A stretch of 64,000 nucleotides of DNA from Dokdonella koreensis DS-123 (GTDB taxonomy: Bacteria > Pseudomonadota > Gammaproteobacteria > Xanthomonadales > Rhodanobacteraceae). The notes below the pieces were generated by a model. It made no database searches and was not told where the DNA came from. It saw only the letters and a program-made list of their open reading frames with translations. Both the position numbers and the translations under genes were made by a program. Positions 8,685 to 21,266 of this stretch are shown piece by piece (position 1 is the stretch's first letter; each line of letters opens with the position of its first letter). The DNA is taken from positions 3,576,686 to 3,640,685 of the forward strand of contig NZ_CP015249.1 of NCBI RefSeq assembly GCF_001632775.1, in the 5' to 3' direction.

Positions 8685-9509
8685 ATGCGAGCCGCTACCG
8701 CCCTGTGCCTGTCGATCGCCGCCTGGTCGACGAACGCGTTCGCCGACGCCTGCGAGACGAACTTCAGCAAGAAGGGCAACCCGCTCACCGGTACCACCTA
8801 CCGATCCTCGATCGCCCTGGCCGACCTGACGGTCCAGAGCGCGATCGAGCAACTCGGCGCGATCGCGCTGGCGAAGAAGATGGCCGTGCTCTCGTCCGAC
8901 CCCGCCAATGGCAGCTTGCTGATCGAGGAGCCGGAGACCGCGATGCACAAGCCGATCCCGATGATCCTCGGGGCCGCGGTGGAAAACGGCGTCACCCACG
9001 TCACGATGGAGGTCAAGCTGTCGCGCGGTGCGCTGGCCAAGGCCGACGACGTCCGCCGCGAGATCTGCGCACTGCTCACCCAGGTGCGGCCCGGCGCAGC
9101 CGGCGACGAGACCGCGCGCCGCATGGCCGCCGCCGCGCAGACCGCCGAACCCGACCGCATGGACGCCTTCATCTTCTCGCAGCAGATCGCGCGTCAGGCC
9201 AACGAGAACCAGTCGACCATCAATGTCCGCTAAAAGGACCGCCGCTACACGCTGACCGGCCGCGCCGCCTTCATCATGGAGGACGGCGACGACTACAACG
9301 TCGGCTTCTCGATCCCCGAACTGAAGTTTTCACCGGGACCGCTGGATCCGAAGTTCAAGGTCAACGTCAGCTGCCTGATGGCCAAGAGCCAGACCGCCTA
9401 TACGCTGTCGCTGCGCGAGGGCGATCGCGTCGCGCTGACCGGCACGTTCTCGCGCTATGACCAGTTCAGTCACGTCGTCTGGCTGGACGGCTGCGTGCAG
9501 GCCCGTTGA
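8685..9509 (+). pseudogene. Exported protein gene interrupted by an in-frame TAA
   Basis: The frame opens with a signal peptide (MRAATALCLSIAAWSTNAFA) and runs 182 codons to TAA at 9231-9233. The same frame continues without any other stop to TGA at 9507-9509. The downstream segment begins KDRRYTLTGRAAF and ends DGCVQAR; it looks like the OB-fold half of tRNA_anti-like domains, a fold that needs the strand interrupted by the stop. The simplest reading is a Tyr codon (TAC or TAT) mutated to TAA. Either the gene is newly broken, or the truncated product is used, or the base is a sequencing error. Function unknown; the mature protein would be periplasmic. Upstream TGACATGCG shows no strong ribosome site. 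Confidence 0.7.
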
Positions 9510-9524
9510 GGAACGGTACCTCGA

Positions 9525-9917
9525 CTACGACGCCTCGCGGTCGGCGGCCGCGATCACCAGCAGGGCGGCCATCAGCGCCAGGCTGTATTCCACACCGCCG
9601 GTGCCGTGCTCGCCGACGAACCAGCCCAGGCGGGCGTGGATCAGGACGATGCCCATCAGCACGATGAAGAACAGCCCGCCGGAAAGCCAGCGGACACCGA
9701 TGCCGGCCGCGATCAGCAGGCCGGCGCCGATCTCGTAGGCCGATATCGCCAGCACCAGGCCGGTGGCGGCCGGGAAGCCCGCGTTCTGGAGGAAGGCCGC
9801 GAACTGCGGCACGCTGCCGTTCACCAGGCGCACCACGGCATGCGCCATGAACAGCAGCGCGAGGGTGGCGCGCAGCAGCACCAGGGCTTGCGCCTGGGTC
9901 AGGTAGGGATAGCGCAC
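9525..9917 (-). CDS. DoxX family membrane protein
   Basis: A 130-residue protein with four membrane helices (about 10-30, 45-65, 70-92, 100-122) and the DoxX family pattern LLRATLALLFMAHAVVRL followed by GLLIAAGIGVRW. DoxX-family proteins are small quinone- or thiol-linked inner-membrane proteins of mostly uncertain role. The start is GTG 9917: GGAGAA lies about 5 nt upstream on the minus strand, whereas the open frame upstream has no membrane or family similarity. It faces the pseudogene tail, leaving only 15 nt between the stops. Confidence 0.82.
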   Translation of the reverse strand: MRYPYLTQAQALVLLRATLALLFMAHAVVRLVNGSVPQFAAFLQNAGFPAATGLVLAISAYEIGAGLLIAAGIGVRWLSGGLFFIVLMGIVLIHARLGWFVGEHGTGGVEYSLALMAALLVIAAADREAS

Positions 9918-10096
9918 GGGTTCTCCGGCCGGCAGGGGCCGGAGAGTGGACGTGCGTGGAGGCGTCGAGGGCAAGCGGTACCGGGACGGACCGCACCACG
10001 CAGGGCGCGAATGGCACCTCCGGCGGGCTCGATGGGGATCGGCCGTCGCCGCGGGACTGCCGGCCTTCGCGCCGCCCGGCGCCCGATGCCCGCGGA

Positions 10097-10447
10097 TCAG
10101 GCCTTGCTGACGTCGTGCAGCCGCCAGTGATGGCCGACCAGCAGGTCCAGCCGATGCCGCAGGATCGCATGCGGCAGCCGCGTCACGACCTCGACGTCGC
10201 AGTGCATGTTGGTCTGCGTGGCCGTGACCGTGGCCTCCGGATCGCTGGCGCCCGTGGCCGGATCGACCTCGTCCGGATCGGGCTGCATCGCCCGCCAGCG
10301 CTGCCACAGCGTCGGCTCGCGCAGCGCCGCCTGCAGCGTCGCGGCGAAGCTCTCGGGCGACACGCCGTGGAACGAGAGCTGGTCGACCTCGCCGCGCGCG
10401 GCAGCCAGTTCGCCGACCGAAAGATAGAACTTCTGGGGATGGGGCAT
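10097..10447 (-). CDS. Hypothetical protein, 116 aa
   Basis: I do not recognise a family. The protein begins MPHPQKFYLSVGELAAARGEV and is soluble, with no signal peptide or membrane segment. The C-terminal half is rich in His and Arg (HCDVEVVTRLPHAILRHRLD). A GGAG about 8 nt before the ATG and normal third-position GC bias support it as a real gene. It stands alone between the DoxX gene and the bioD operon, on the same strand as both. Confidence 0.6.
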   Translation of the reverse strand: MPHPQKFYLSVGELAAARGEVDQLSFHGVSPESFAATLQAALREPTLWQRWRAMQPDPDEVDPATGASDPEATVTATQTNMHCDVEVVTRLPHAILRHRLDLLVGHHWRLHDVSKA

Positions 10448-10524
10448 CGGGCTACTCCGTCGTCGTTTTGGTCACGCATCCGCCGCCGGCGTGCCGGCGC
10501 CTTGCGCATCGTGAAAGTATGCAC

Positions 10525-11859
10525 TCACCCGGCCGGGCCGCGGCCTTCGAGGTGTCGATGACCGCCGGCGGCCAGCGCCAATACCGCGGCCAGCACCGAC
10601 GCCAGGCAGCTCCACCCGAGATAGCGCGACTCGGCCGCAGGAGCCAGCACCGGGTAGGGCAGCGCATAGAGCCCCGCGCTGACCAGCAGCGCGCAGGCCA
10701 GCCCGCCGGCCGCCGTCCGGCGGCGGCACCAGGCCACGGGCGCCAGCGCCAGTCCGATGGCGAGGTACGGCCACGGTGCCAACAGCGGCGTCGGCCGCCA
10801 GGCCTCGATCCAGTCCATCAGGCGGCGATGGGCGCGGCCCGCGTTGGGCGCGACCGGCGGATTGTCGCGATAGGCGACCTGTGCGTCGACGTAGACCAGG
10901 GTCGGCGGCCAGTCGCGCGCCTGGGTGCCGAACAACGCGCGCGTGACGCGCCAGCGGTGGGCCAGGTAGGTGCCGGGATCGGCCCGGATCGCCGCCAGCC
11001 AGGCGCTGCGCAGCGCGTCGTACTCGGCATCGGTCCAGGCGCCGAGCGGGTCGCGGATACCGCTGCGGTTGTTCTGCAGCATCGCCGTCACGCTCCACGG
11101 GCGCGAGACCTCGGCCAGCTCGGCGACATCGAGCGTGGGGCCGACGCTGAAGGCCGGCAGCAGGACCTCGCCGCGGGCGATCGACAGCGCAGCCAGGTCG
11201 CCCTGCGCGAGGATCGGCCACAACGGCACCTGCGTCTGGCTGCGGCCGTTGATGGCCGCGACGATGCCCATCAGCGCGGCCAGCACCGGCACCGCCAGTC
11301 CGACCCGATACAGCGCCGGCGCCTGCGGCAGCAGCAGCCAGCTCCAGGCCACCGCCAGCGGTGCGACCGCGAGGATCGCGTTGTGCCGCATGCCCAGCGC
11401 ATAGAACAGGGCCGGCAGGACGACCAGCAGGCCGCCGCGCCGGCCGCTGGCGCGGGCCTGCGCGAGCAGGCCGCAGGCCAGCAGCAGCGCGCTGAACATG
11501 CCGACATCGGTCCAGACGTGGCCGCGCAGCATCAGCACGATCGGCACGGCGGCGCACGCGAACAGCACCCAGCGCCAGCCGCTGCGCTGCGCGCCGGCGA
11601 GCAGCGCCAGACCGGACCAGAACATCGCCAGGTGGATCGCGAAGATCGGCCCCGGGCCTTCGAAGAAGACGTCGCACAGCCGCCACAGCGCGATCAGGGT
11701 CGGCGAGGCGACATTGGTGACGGTCTCGCCGCGCGCCTGCCACCAGGCATAGGCCGAATCGAACGACATCTGGCCCGGCCAGTAGAGCAGCAGGTCGACG
11801 AGGAAGCCGACCAGTGCCAGCATCCACGGCAGCCCGCGCCGCAGGCCCTCGCGCGTCAT
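10525..11859 (-). CDS. Large polytopic membrane protein, possibly GT-C-like
   Basis: A 444-residue protein with about ten membrane helices separated by short loops and one larger extracytoplasmic segment (about residues 245-345, rich in Trp and Asp). The layout, with an acidic first loop (MSFDSAYAWWQARGE) and a large loop, recalls GT-C glycosyltransferases or polymerases, but I see no diagnostic motif and make no firm call. ATG 11859 is used because it overlaps the bioD stop (ATGA) and precedes the first helix. It is the last gene of a four-gene overlapping operon with two channel-like genes and bioD, which does not clarify its role. Confidence 0.75.
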   Translation of the reverse strand: MTREGLRRGLPWMLALVGFLVDLLLYWPGQMSFDSAYAWWQARGETVTNVASPTLIALWRLCDVFFEGPGPIFAIHLAMFWSGLALLAGAQRSGWRWVLFACAAVPIVLMLRGHVWTDVGMFSALLLACGLLAQARASGRRGGLLVVLPALFYALGMRHNAILAVAPLAVAWSWLLLPQAPALYRVGLAVPVLAALMGIVAAINGRSQTQVPLWPILAQGDLAALSIARGEVLLPAFSVGPTLDVAELAEVSRPWSVTAMLQNNRSGIRDPLGAWTDAEYDALRSAWLAAIRADPGTYLAHRWRVTRALFGTQARDWPPTLVYVDAQVAYRDNPPVAPNAGRAHRRLMDWIEAWRPTPLLAPWPYLAIGLALAPVAWCRRRTAAGGLACALLVSAGLYALPYPVLAPAAESRYLGWSCLASVLAAVLALAAGGHRHLEGRGPAG

Positions 11860-12521
11860 CGCAGGAATCCCGGGTCGAGCATCGCCGGAGGGCCAGGTGC
11901 ATCGAGGCGGTCGAGCACGCCCAGCAGCGGCGCCGGAAGACGCCCGGTCAGGCTGGCGATGTTGTCGTCTGCGCGCTCCATCGCCGGGTCGATCCGGTTC
12001 GCGATCCACCCGGCCAATCGACAGCCGTCCGCCGTGATCGCGCGCGCCGTCAGCAGGGCGTGGTTGATGCAGCCCAGGCGCATGCCGACGACCAGCACCA
12101 CCGGCAGCGCCAGCGCGCGGGCGAGATCGGCCTGCATCAGGGTCTCCGACAGCGGCGCCATCCAGCCGCCGACGCCTTCGACCACGACGCGGTCGGCCTG
12201 GCCGGCCAGCCGGCGGAACGCCGCATCGATCGGCGCGAGGACGATCGGCGTCCCGGCATCCAGGGCCGCCAGGTGCGGCGCGATCGGCGCCTCGAACGCG
12301 TACGGATTGACGTCGGCATAGGCCGGCTGCGGCCGGCTCGCGGCCAGCAGTGCCTCGGCATCGGCGTTGCGCAGGCCCGCCGCGGTCCGATCGCAGCCGC
12401 TGGCGACCGGCTTCATGCCGACGGCGCGGTGGCCATGCCCGCGCAGCGTGTTCAGCAGCGCCACGCTGGCGACGGTCTTGCCGATGCCGGTGTCGGTGCC
12501 GGTGAGATAGCAGGCGTTCAT
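11856..12521 (-). CDS. bioD: Dethiobiotin synthase
   Basis: A 221-residue ATP-dependent dethiobiotin synthetase. The Walker A loop is GTDTGIGKT (residues 8-16), followed by MKPVASGCD (about 36-44) and VVEGVGGWMAPL (about 107-118), all typical of BioD. It converts 7,8-diaminononanoate, CO2 and ATP into dethiobiotin, the penultimate step of biotin synthesis, in the cytosol. The gene overlaps its upstream neighbour (a TMEM175-like gene) and its downstream neighbour by 4 nt each. No other bio gene is present in the window, so bioD is separated from bioABFC here. Confidence 0.95.
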   Translation of the reverse strand: MNACYLTGTDTGIGKTVASVALLNTLRGHGHRAVGMKPVASGCDRTAAGLRNADAEALLAASRPQPAYADVNPYAFEAPIAPHLAALDAGTPIVLAPIDAAFRRLAGQADRVVVEGVGGWMAPLSETLMQADLARALALPVVLVVGMRLGCINHALLTARAITADGCRLAGWIANRIDPAMERADDNIASLTGRLPAPLLGVLDRLDAPGPPAMLDPGFLR

Positions 12522-13270
12522 CGTTTCCCCAGCCCGTGCCGCGCCAGGATGCGCCGCTGCTGGATCGGCATCAGGATCTGCACGCCATGCAGGCCGAAGA
12601 AGATGCAGCCCGGCAACGCCGCCGTCCAGGGCATTCCGGGAATCACCGGCATCCAGAGGGCCAGTGCCAGCGAGGCGAGCGAGAACAGCGGGATGATCGC
12701 CCAGCGCAGCATCGCGTGCCGGGTCAGGTCACGCTCCAGCGCATCCAGCCCGATCGCCTCGCGCCGGCGCCACGCGTGGAGATAGAGCAGGCCGCTGGCC
12801 AGCCCCATCGAGCCGAACGCCAGCGCGAACACCGCGAACATCAGCCGCAGGTCCGAGACGCCTTCCAGCGTGAACGTGGTCGGCAGCCAGCCACCGCTGA
12901 TCCAGCTGAACAATGCGTCGAAGACCATCCGCAGCGGATAGATGAAGATCAGCACCAGGAACACCAGCAGCAGGCTCAGGCGCTGGCTGATGCGGTCGTC
13001 CAGCCCGTAGCGGCGGCTCCAGTCCGCATGGCCGCGCCAGAACAGCGCGATCAGCAGGAAGCTCGCCGCATAGGAGGGAATCGCCTTCAGCGCCTGCCGG
13101 AGCGCGCCGATGCTGTCGGGTATCTGGTCGATCGAGATGACCATCAACGTGATCGCGAACGCGAACGCGGCGTCGACGAAGGCCTCGATGCGGGTGACCT
13201 CGGCTCCCCGGTGGAAGAATCCGTCCTCGTCGCGGGACGGGGCGCCGGCGCCGCGCGCGCGCCAGCGCAT
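12518..13270 (-). CDS. TMEM175-family (DUF1211) channel-like protein, copy B
   Basis: A 250-residue protein with six membrane helices. The first helix carries TRIEAFVDAAFAFAITL (residues 26-42), matching the position of the TMEM175 signature R..AFSDGV.AI..T, but the FSD of K+-selective channels is F31-V32-D33 here. It is a homologue of its upstream neighbour: both share EAFVDAAFAFA, SWSRRYG-like and YPLR/YPLK motifs, and GGWLP. TMEM175 proteins form tetrameric cation channels without a classic K+ filter. ATG 13270 shares one base with the upstream stop (TGATG), and the end overlaps bioD by 4 nt. Confidence 0.8.
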   Translation of the reverse strand: MRWRARGAGAPSRDEDGFFHRGAEVTRIEAFVDAAFAFAITLMVISIDQIPDSIGALRQALKAIPSYAASFLLIALFWRGHADWSRRYGLDDRISQRLSLLLVFLVLIFIYPLRMVFDALFSWISGGWLPTTFTLEGVSDLRLMFAVFALAFGSMGLASGLLYLHAWRRREAIGLDALERDLTRHAMLRWAIIPLFSLASLALALWMPVIPGMPWTAALPGCIFFGLHGVQILMPIQQRRILARHGLGKR

Positions 13271-13992
13271 CAACCGTCCTCCGCGCGACGCGCGGCCCGC
13301 CGGGACAGCGGCCAGGCGAGATTCATCAGCACATAGGCCAGGCCCGGCAAGCCGTGGATCCACGCATACGTCGGGTGCAGCGGCAACAGCAGCGCCAGCG
13401 CGATCGAGATGACGCCGGTACCGATCGCCACGGCACCGACGGCGATGGCGCCGGCGACATCGCCAGCCTCCTCGCGCGATGCCGCTCCGCGACGGCGAAC
13501 CGTCAGGTAAAGGCCGGTGATGCACAGCCACATCGCCGACCAGCCCAGGCCATAGACCAGGTAGACCACGACCAGGTCGTCGAGCGTGCCGATGCGCGTG
13601 CTGGACGGCAGCCAGCCGCCGGACACGGCGGCCATGAAGCTCGAGAACAGGATCTTGAGCGGATAGACGTAGACCAGGACCAGGAAGACCAGCGCGAGGC
13701 TGAGCAGCGTGGCGGGCAGCCCATCGGTGCCGTAGCGCCGGCTCCAACGCACGTGCTGGTACCAGAACATCGCGATCACGGCGAAGCTCAGCGCGAACGC
13801 CGGCACGTCCTTGAGCGCCCGTGCCAGGTCGGCGATGCTTTCCGGGATCGTGTCGACCGAGATCACCAGCAGCGTCAGCGCGAACGCGAACGCCGCATCG
13901 ACGAAGGCCTCCAGCCGCGTGGAGTGCGCAGCGCGGCCGGGCGCGGCGATCGCGTGCAGGCCGGTCGTCGTCGAGGTCGGAGGCGGGGGCAT
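13270..13992 (-). CDS. TMEM175-family (DUF1211) channel-like protein, copy A
   Basis: A 240-residue six-helix protein, first gene of the TMEM175-TMEM175-bioD-membrane protein operon. Helix 1 contains TRLEAFVDAAFAFALTLL (residues 25-42), with F30-V31-D32 where family members have FSD. It is a diverged tandem duplicate of the next gene. There is no ribosome site before the ATG; instead TAAGCT (minus strand, 13999-14004) ends six bases upstream, consistent with a leaderless transcript. Ion selectivity cannot be inferred with the altered motif. Confidence 0.8.
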   Translation of the reverse strand: MPPPPTSTTTGLHAIAAPGRAAHSTRLEAFVDAAFAFALTLLVISVDTIPESIADLARALKDVPAFALSFAVIAMFWYQHVRWSRRYGTDGLPATLLSLALVFLVLVYVYPLKILFSSFMAAVSGGWLPSSTRIGTLDDLVVVYLVYGLGWSAMWLCITGLYLTVRRRGAASREEAGDVAGAIAVGAVAIGTGVISIALALLLPLHPTYAWIHGLPGLAYVLMNLAWPLSRRAARRAEDG

Positions 13993-14026
13993 CGGCGAAG
14001 CTTAGCAAGGGGCCGCTCGATCCGCG

Positions 14027-14032
14027 TACACT
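14027..14032 (+). promoter_or_regulatory. Candidate -10 box for the fRMsr gene
   Basis: TACACT lies 30 nt before the ATG at 14063, with TTAGCA at 14002-14007 as a weak -35 at a long 19-nt spacing. Both boxes sit in the 70-nt gap between divergent genes. Confidence 0.25.
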
Positions 14033-14062
14033 CCCCTCTTCCACGCAACGGCTTCGTCTTCG

Positions 14063-14548
14063 ATGTTCGCAGCCCGCTCCCTGTCCGGCACCAAGGCCGA
14101 GCAGTACGCCGACCTCGCCACCCAGGCGCGCGGACTGCTGCACGGCGAGACCGACCGGATCGCCAACGCCGCCAACTTCGCCGCTCTCGTCTGGCACGCC
14201 CTGCCCGCCATCAACTGGTGCGGCTTCTATTTCTTCGACGGTCGCGAGCTGGTCGTCGGTCCGTTCCAGGGCAAGCCGGCCTGCGTGCGGATCGGCCTCG
14301 GCAAGGGCGTGTGCGGCACCGCGGCGTCCACCGGCGCGACCCAGCGGATCGACGACGTGCATGCGTTTCCGGGGCACATCGCCTGCGACGCGGCCTCGCG
14401 TTCGGAAATCGTCGTGCCGCTGTTCGCCGACGGCCGCCTGCTGGGCGTATGGGACGTGGACAGCCCCCAGCCGGCCCGCTTCGACGCCACCGACCAGGAC
14501 GGCATGGAGAACCTGTGCCGGATCTTCGTCGAATCGCTGCGCGGCTGA
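14063..14548 (+). CDS. msrC: Free methionine-(R)-sulfoxide reductase (GAF domain)
   Basis: A 161-residue single GAF-domain protein. The three catalytic or resolving cysteines of the fRMsr family are present with the family spacing: Cys74 (KPACVRI), Cys84 (GKGVCGTAA) and Cys108 (HIACDAASRSEIVVP), matching Cys84/94/118 of the E. coli enzyme. NWCGFYF (51-57) is also typical. The enzyme reduces free L-methionine-(R)-sulfoxide using thioredoxin, an oxidative-stress repair step in the cytosol. It is followed 28 nt later by a TfoX C-terminal domain gene on the same strand. MsrC is an older E. coli name; some annotations say YebR. Confidence 0.9.
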   Translation: MFAARSLSGTKAEQYADLATQARGLLHGETDRIANAANFAALVWHALPAINWCGFYFFDGRELVVGPFQGKPACVRIGLGKGVCGTAASTGATQRIDDVHAFPGHIACDAASRSEIVVPLFADGRLLGVWDVDSPQPARFDATDQDGMENLCRIFVESLRG

Positions 14549-14576
14549 CCGCCCGGCCCAACCCGCTGAGGACACC

Positions 14577-14990
14577 ATGGCCAATGAGAAAATCCGCAAC
14601 GTCGGTCCGAAATCCGCCGCCTGGCTGCGCCAGGTCGGCGTGCGCACGCTCGAAGACCTGCAGCGGATCGGTCCCGTCGAAGCCTTCCTCAAGACCAAGC
14701 GCGCCGGCTTCCGGCCCAGCCTGAACCTGCTCTACTCGATGGCCGGTGCCCTGGCCGATTGCCACTGGACCGAACTCGGCGACACGGCCAAGCACGAACT
14801 GATCGCCGCGCTGGAAGCGGCCGAAGCGGCCAATCCGATCCGGAACCGGTGGGAAAAGGGTGCCCAGCGCAGCGCCCAGCGCGACGGCGACGGGTCCGCG
14901 CCCGCGGCGGCGGCCGAGGAAGGCGACGGCTTCGGCGACGGTGACAGCGGCGTGCGCGAGCTGACCGGCACCCACGGCGATTTCGACTAG
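14577..14990 (+). CDS. TfoX C-terminal domain protein
   Basis: The 137-residue protein starts with a TfoX/Sxy C-terminal domain (residues 5-85; IRNVGPKSAAWLRQVGVRTLEDL and NLLYSMAGALADCHWTEL), a helix-hairpin-helix-like fold. The competence regulator TfoX also carries an N-terminal domain, which is absent here. The remaining 50 residues are a disordered, Ala/Asp/Gly-rich tail. GAGG lies 6-9 nt before the ATG. Stand-alone TfoX_C proteins are of unknown function; a link to competence would fit comEC in the window but is not shown. Confidence 0.85.
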   Translation: MANEKIRNVGPKSAAWLRQVGVRTLEDLQRIGPVEAFLKTKRAGFRPSLNLLYSMAGALADCHWTELGDTAKHELIAALEAAEAANPIRNRWEKGAQRSAQRDGDGSAPAAAAEEGDGFGDGDSGVRELTGTHGDFD

Positions 14991-15438
14991 CCGGCCGGGA
15001 CACCACGGCAGGTCCACGCCTCGTCCGCCCCCGCCGAACCGGTCCGCCCGTGACGAAGGCCGCCACCGACCCGGACCGACGAGCGGCCGCAGCCCCGCGC
15101 TCCACCGGCCGGCCCATGCCGGATCTCCGGCCCCGCCCTGCCAGGGCCGCCTCGCGCGGCACGCGCCGCGCTGCCGGCATTAGGATCGGCGATCGTCCGG
15201 CATCTGCATGGATCCGCGGCGGATCGGCCCGATCTGCCGTCGGTTCACGCCACCGGGTCCACGCAGGCGCCTCCGTCGCCCCCGCGATCCGCGGACCGGC
15301 CCCATGGCATTTCGCGATGCAGCATTCGCGACGGTGGCGCTATAATCCCAAGGTTTCAGGCGGCGAGCCTTGCCAAGCCCGGTTCAGCCCCCACACCGAC
15401 TCCACGCCCGTCCAGCCAACCCCATCACGGTGTCACGC
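14991..15438. other. 448-nt region upstream of sucA
   Basis: No credible gene. Open frames here have proline/arginine-rich translations typical of GC-driven shadows. The only clear signal is the TATAAT box at 15341-15346. The segment 15060-15300 shows nothing I can interpret. Confidence 0.6.
15341..15346 (+). promoter_or_regulatory. Candidate -10 box of the sucAB-lpdA operon
   Basis: A perfect TATAAT in a GC-rich background, 93 nt before the chosen sucA start. No good -35 is visible at 16-18 nt spacing (TGCAGC at 17), so activation by a regulator is possible. Predicted transcription start is near 15353, giving a leader of about 85 nt. Confidence 0.5.
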
Positions 15439-18327
<2,889 letters not shown>

Positions 18328-18399
18328 TCCGGACCCCACGCTCCTCCCGAAGACCGACCCATCGCCCCTCACCCATCGCACGCCCCCAGGACGCACGTC

Positions 18400-19617
<1,218 letters not shown>

Positions 19618-19703
19618 CCGGTTCGCGCGCGGCGGGACGGCGATCGTCGCCCCCGCCGCATTCCCGGATGCCACGCGCCGGTTTTCGCGCCGGCGCGCAT
19701 TGA

Positions 19704-21188
<1,485 letters not shown>

Positions 21189-21233
21189 GCGGCACGGGCG
21201 GCCCCGCGTCGCCCGGCCACCGAAAGCGTGAGT

Positions 21234-21266
21234 ACGGGCGCGGCGAGAGCCGCGCCCGTTTCGTTT
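21234..21266 (+). terminator. Rho-independent terminator of the suc operon
   Basis: A perfect 11-bp stem (ACGGGCGCGGC at 21234-21244, GCCGCGCCCGT at 21249-21259), GAGA loop, followed by TTCGTTTC. It sits in the 78-nt gap between convergent lpdA and the S9 peptidase gene. Confidence 0.85.

Noticed and set aside
10468-12321. A 617-codon plus-strand frame opposite bioD and the membrane protein
   Set aside because: BioD and a multi-helix protein are unambiguous on the minus strand; the antisense is Gln/Arg-rich and featureless.
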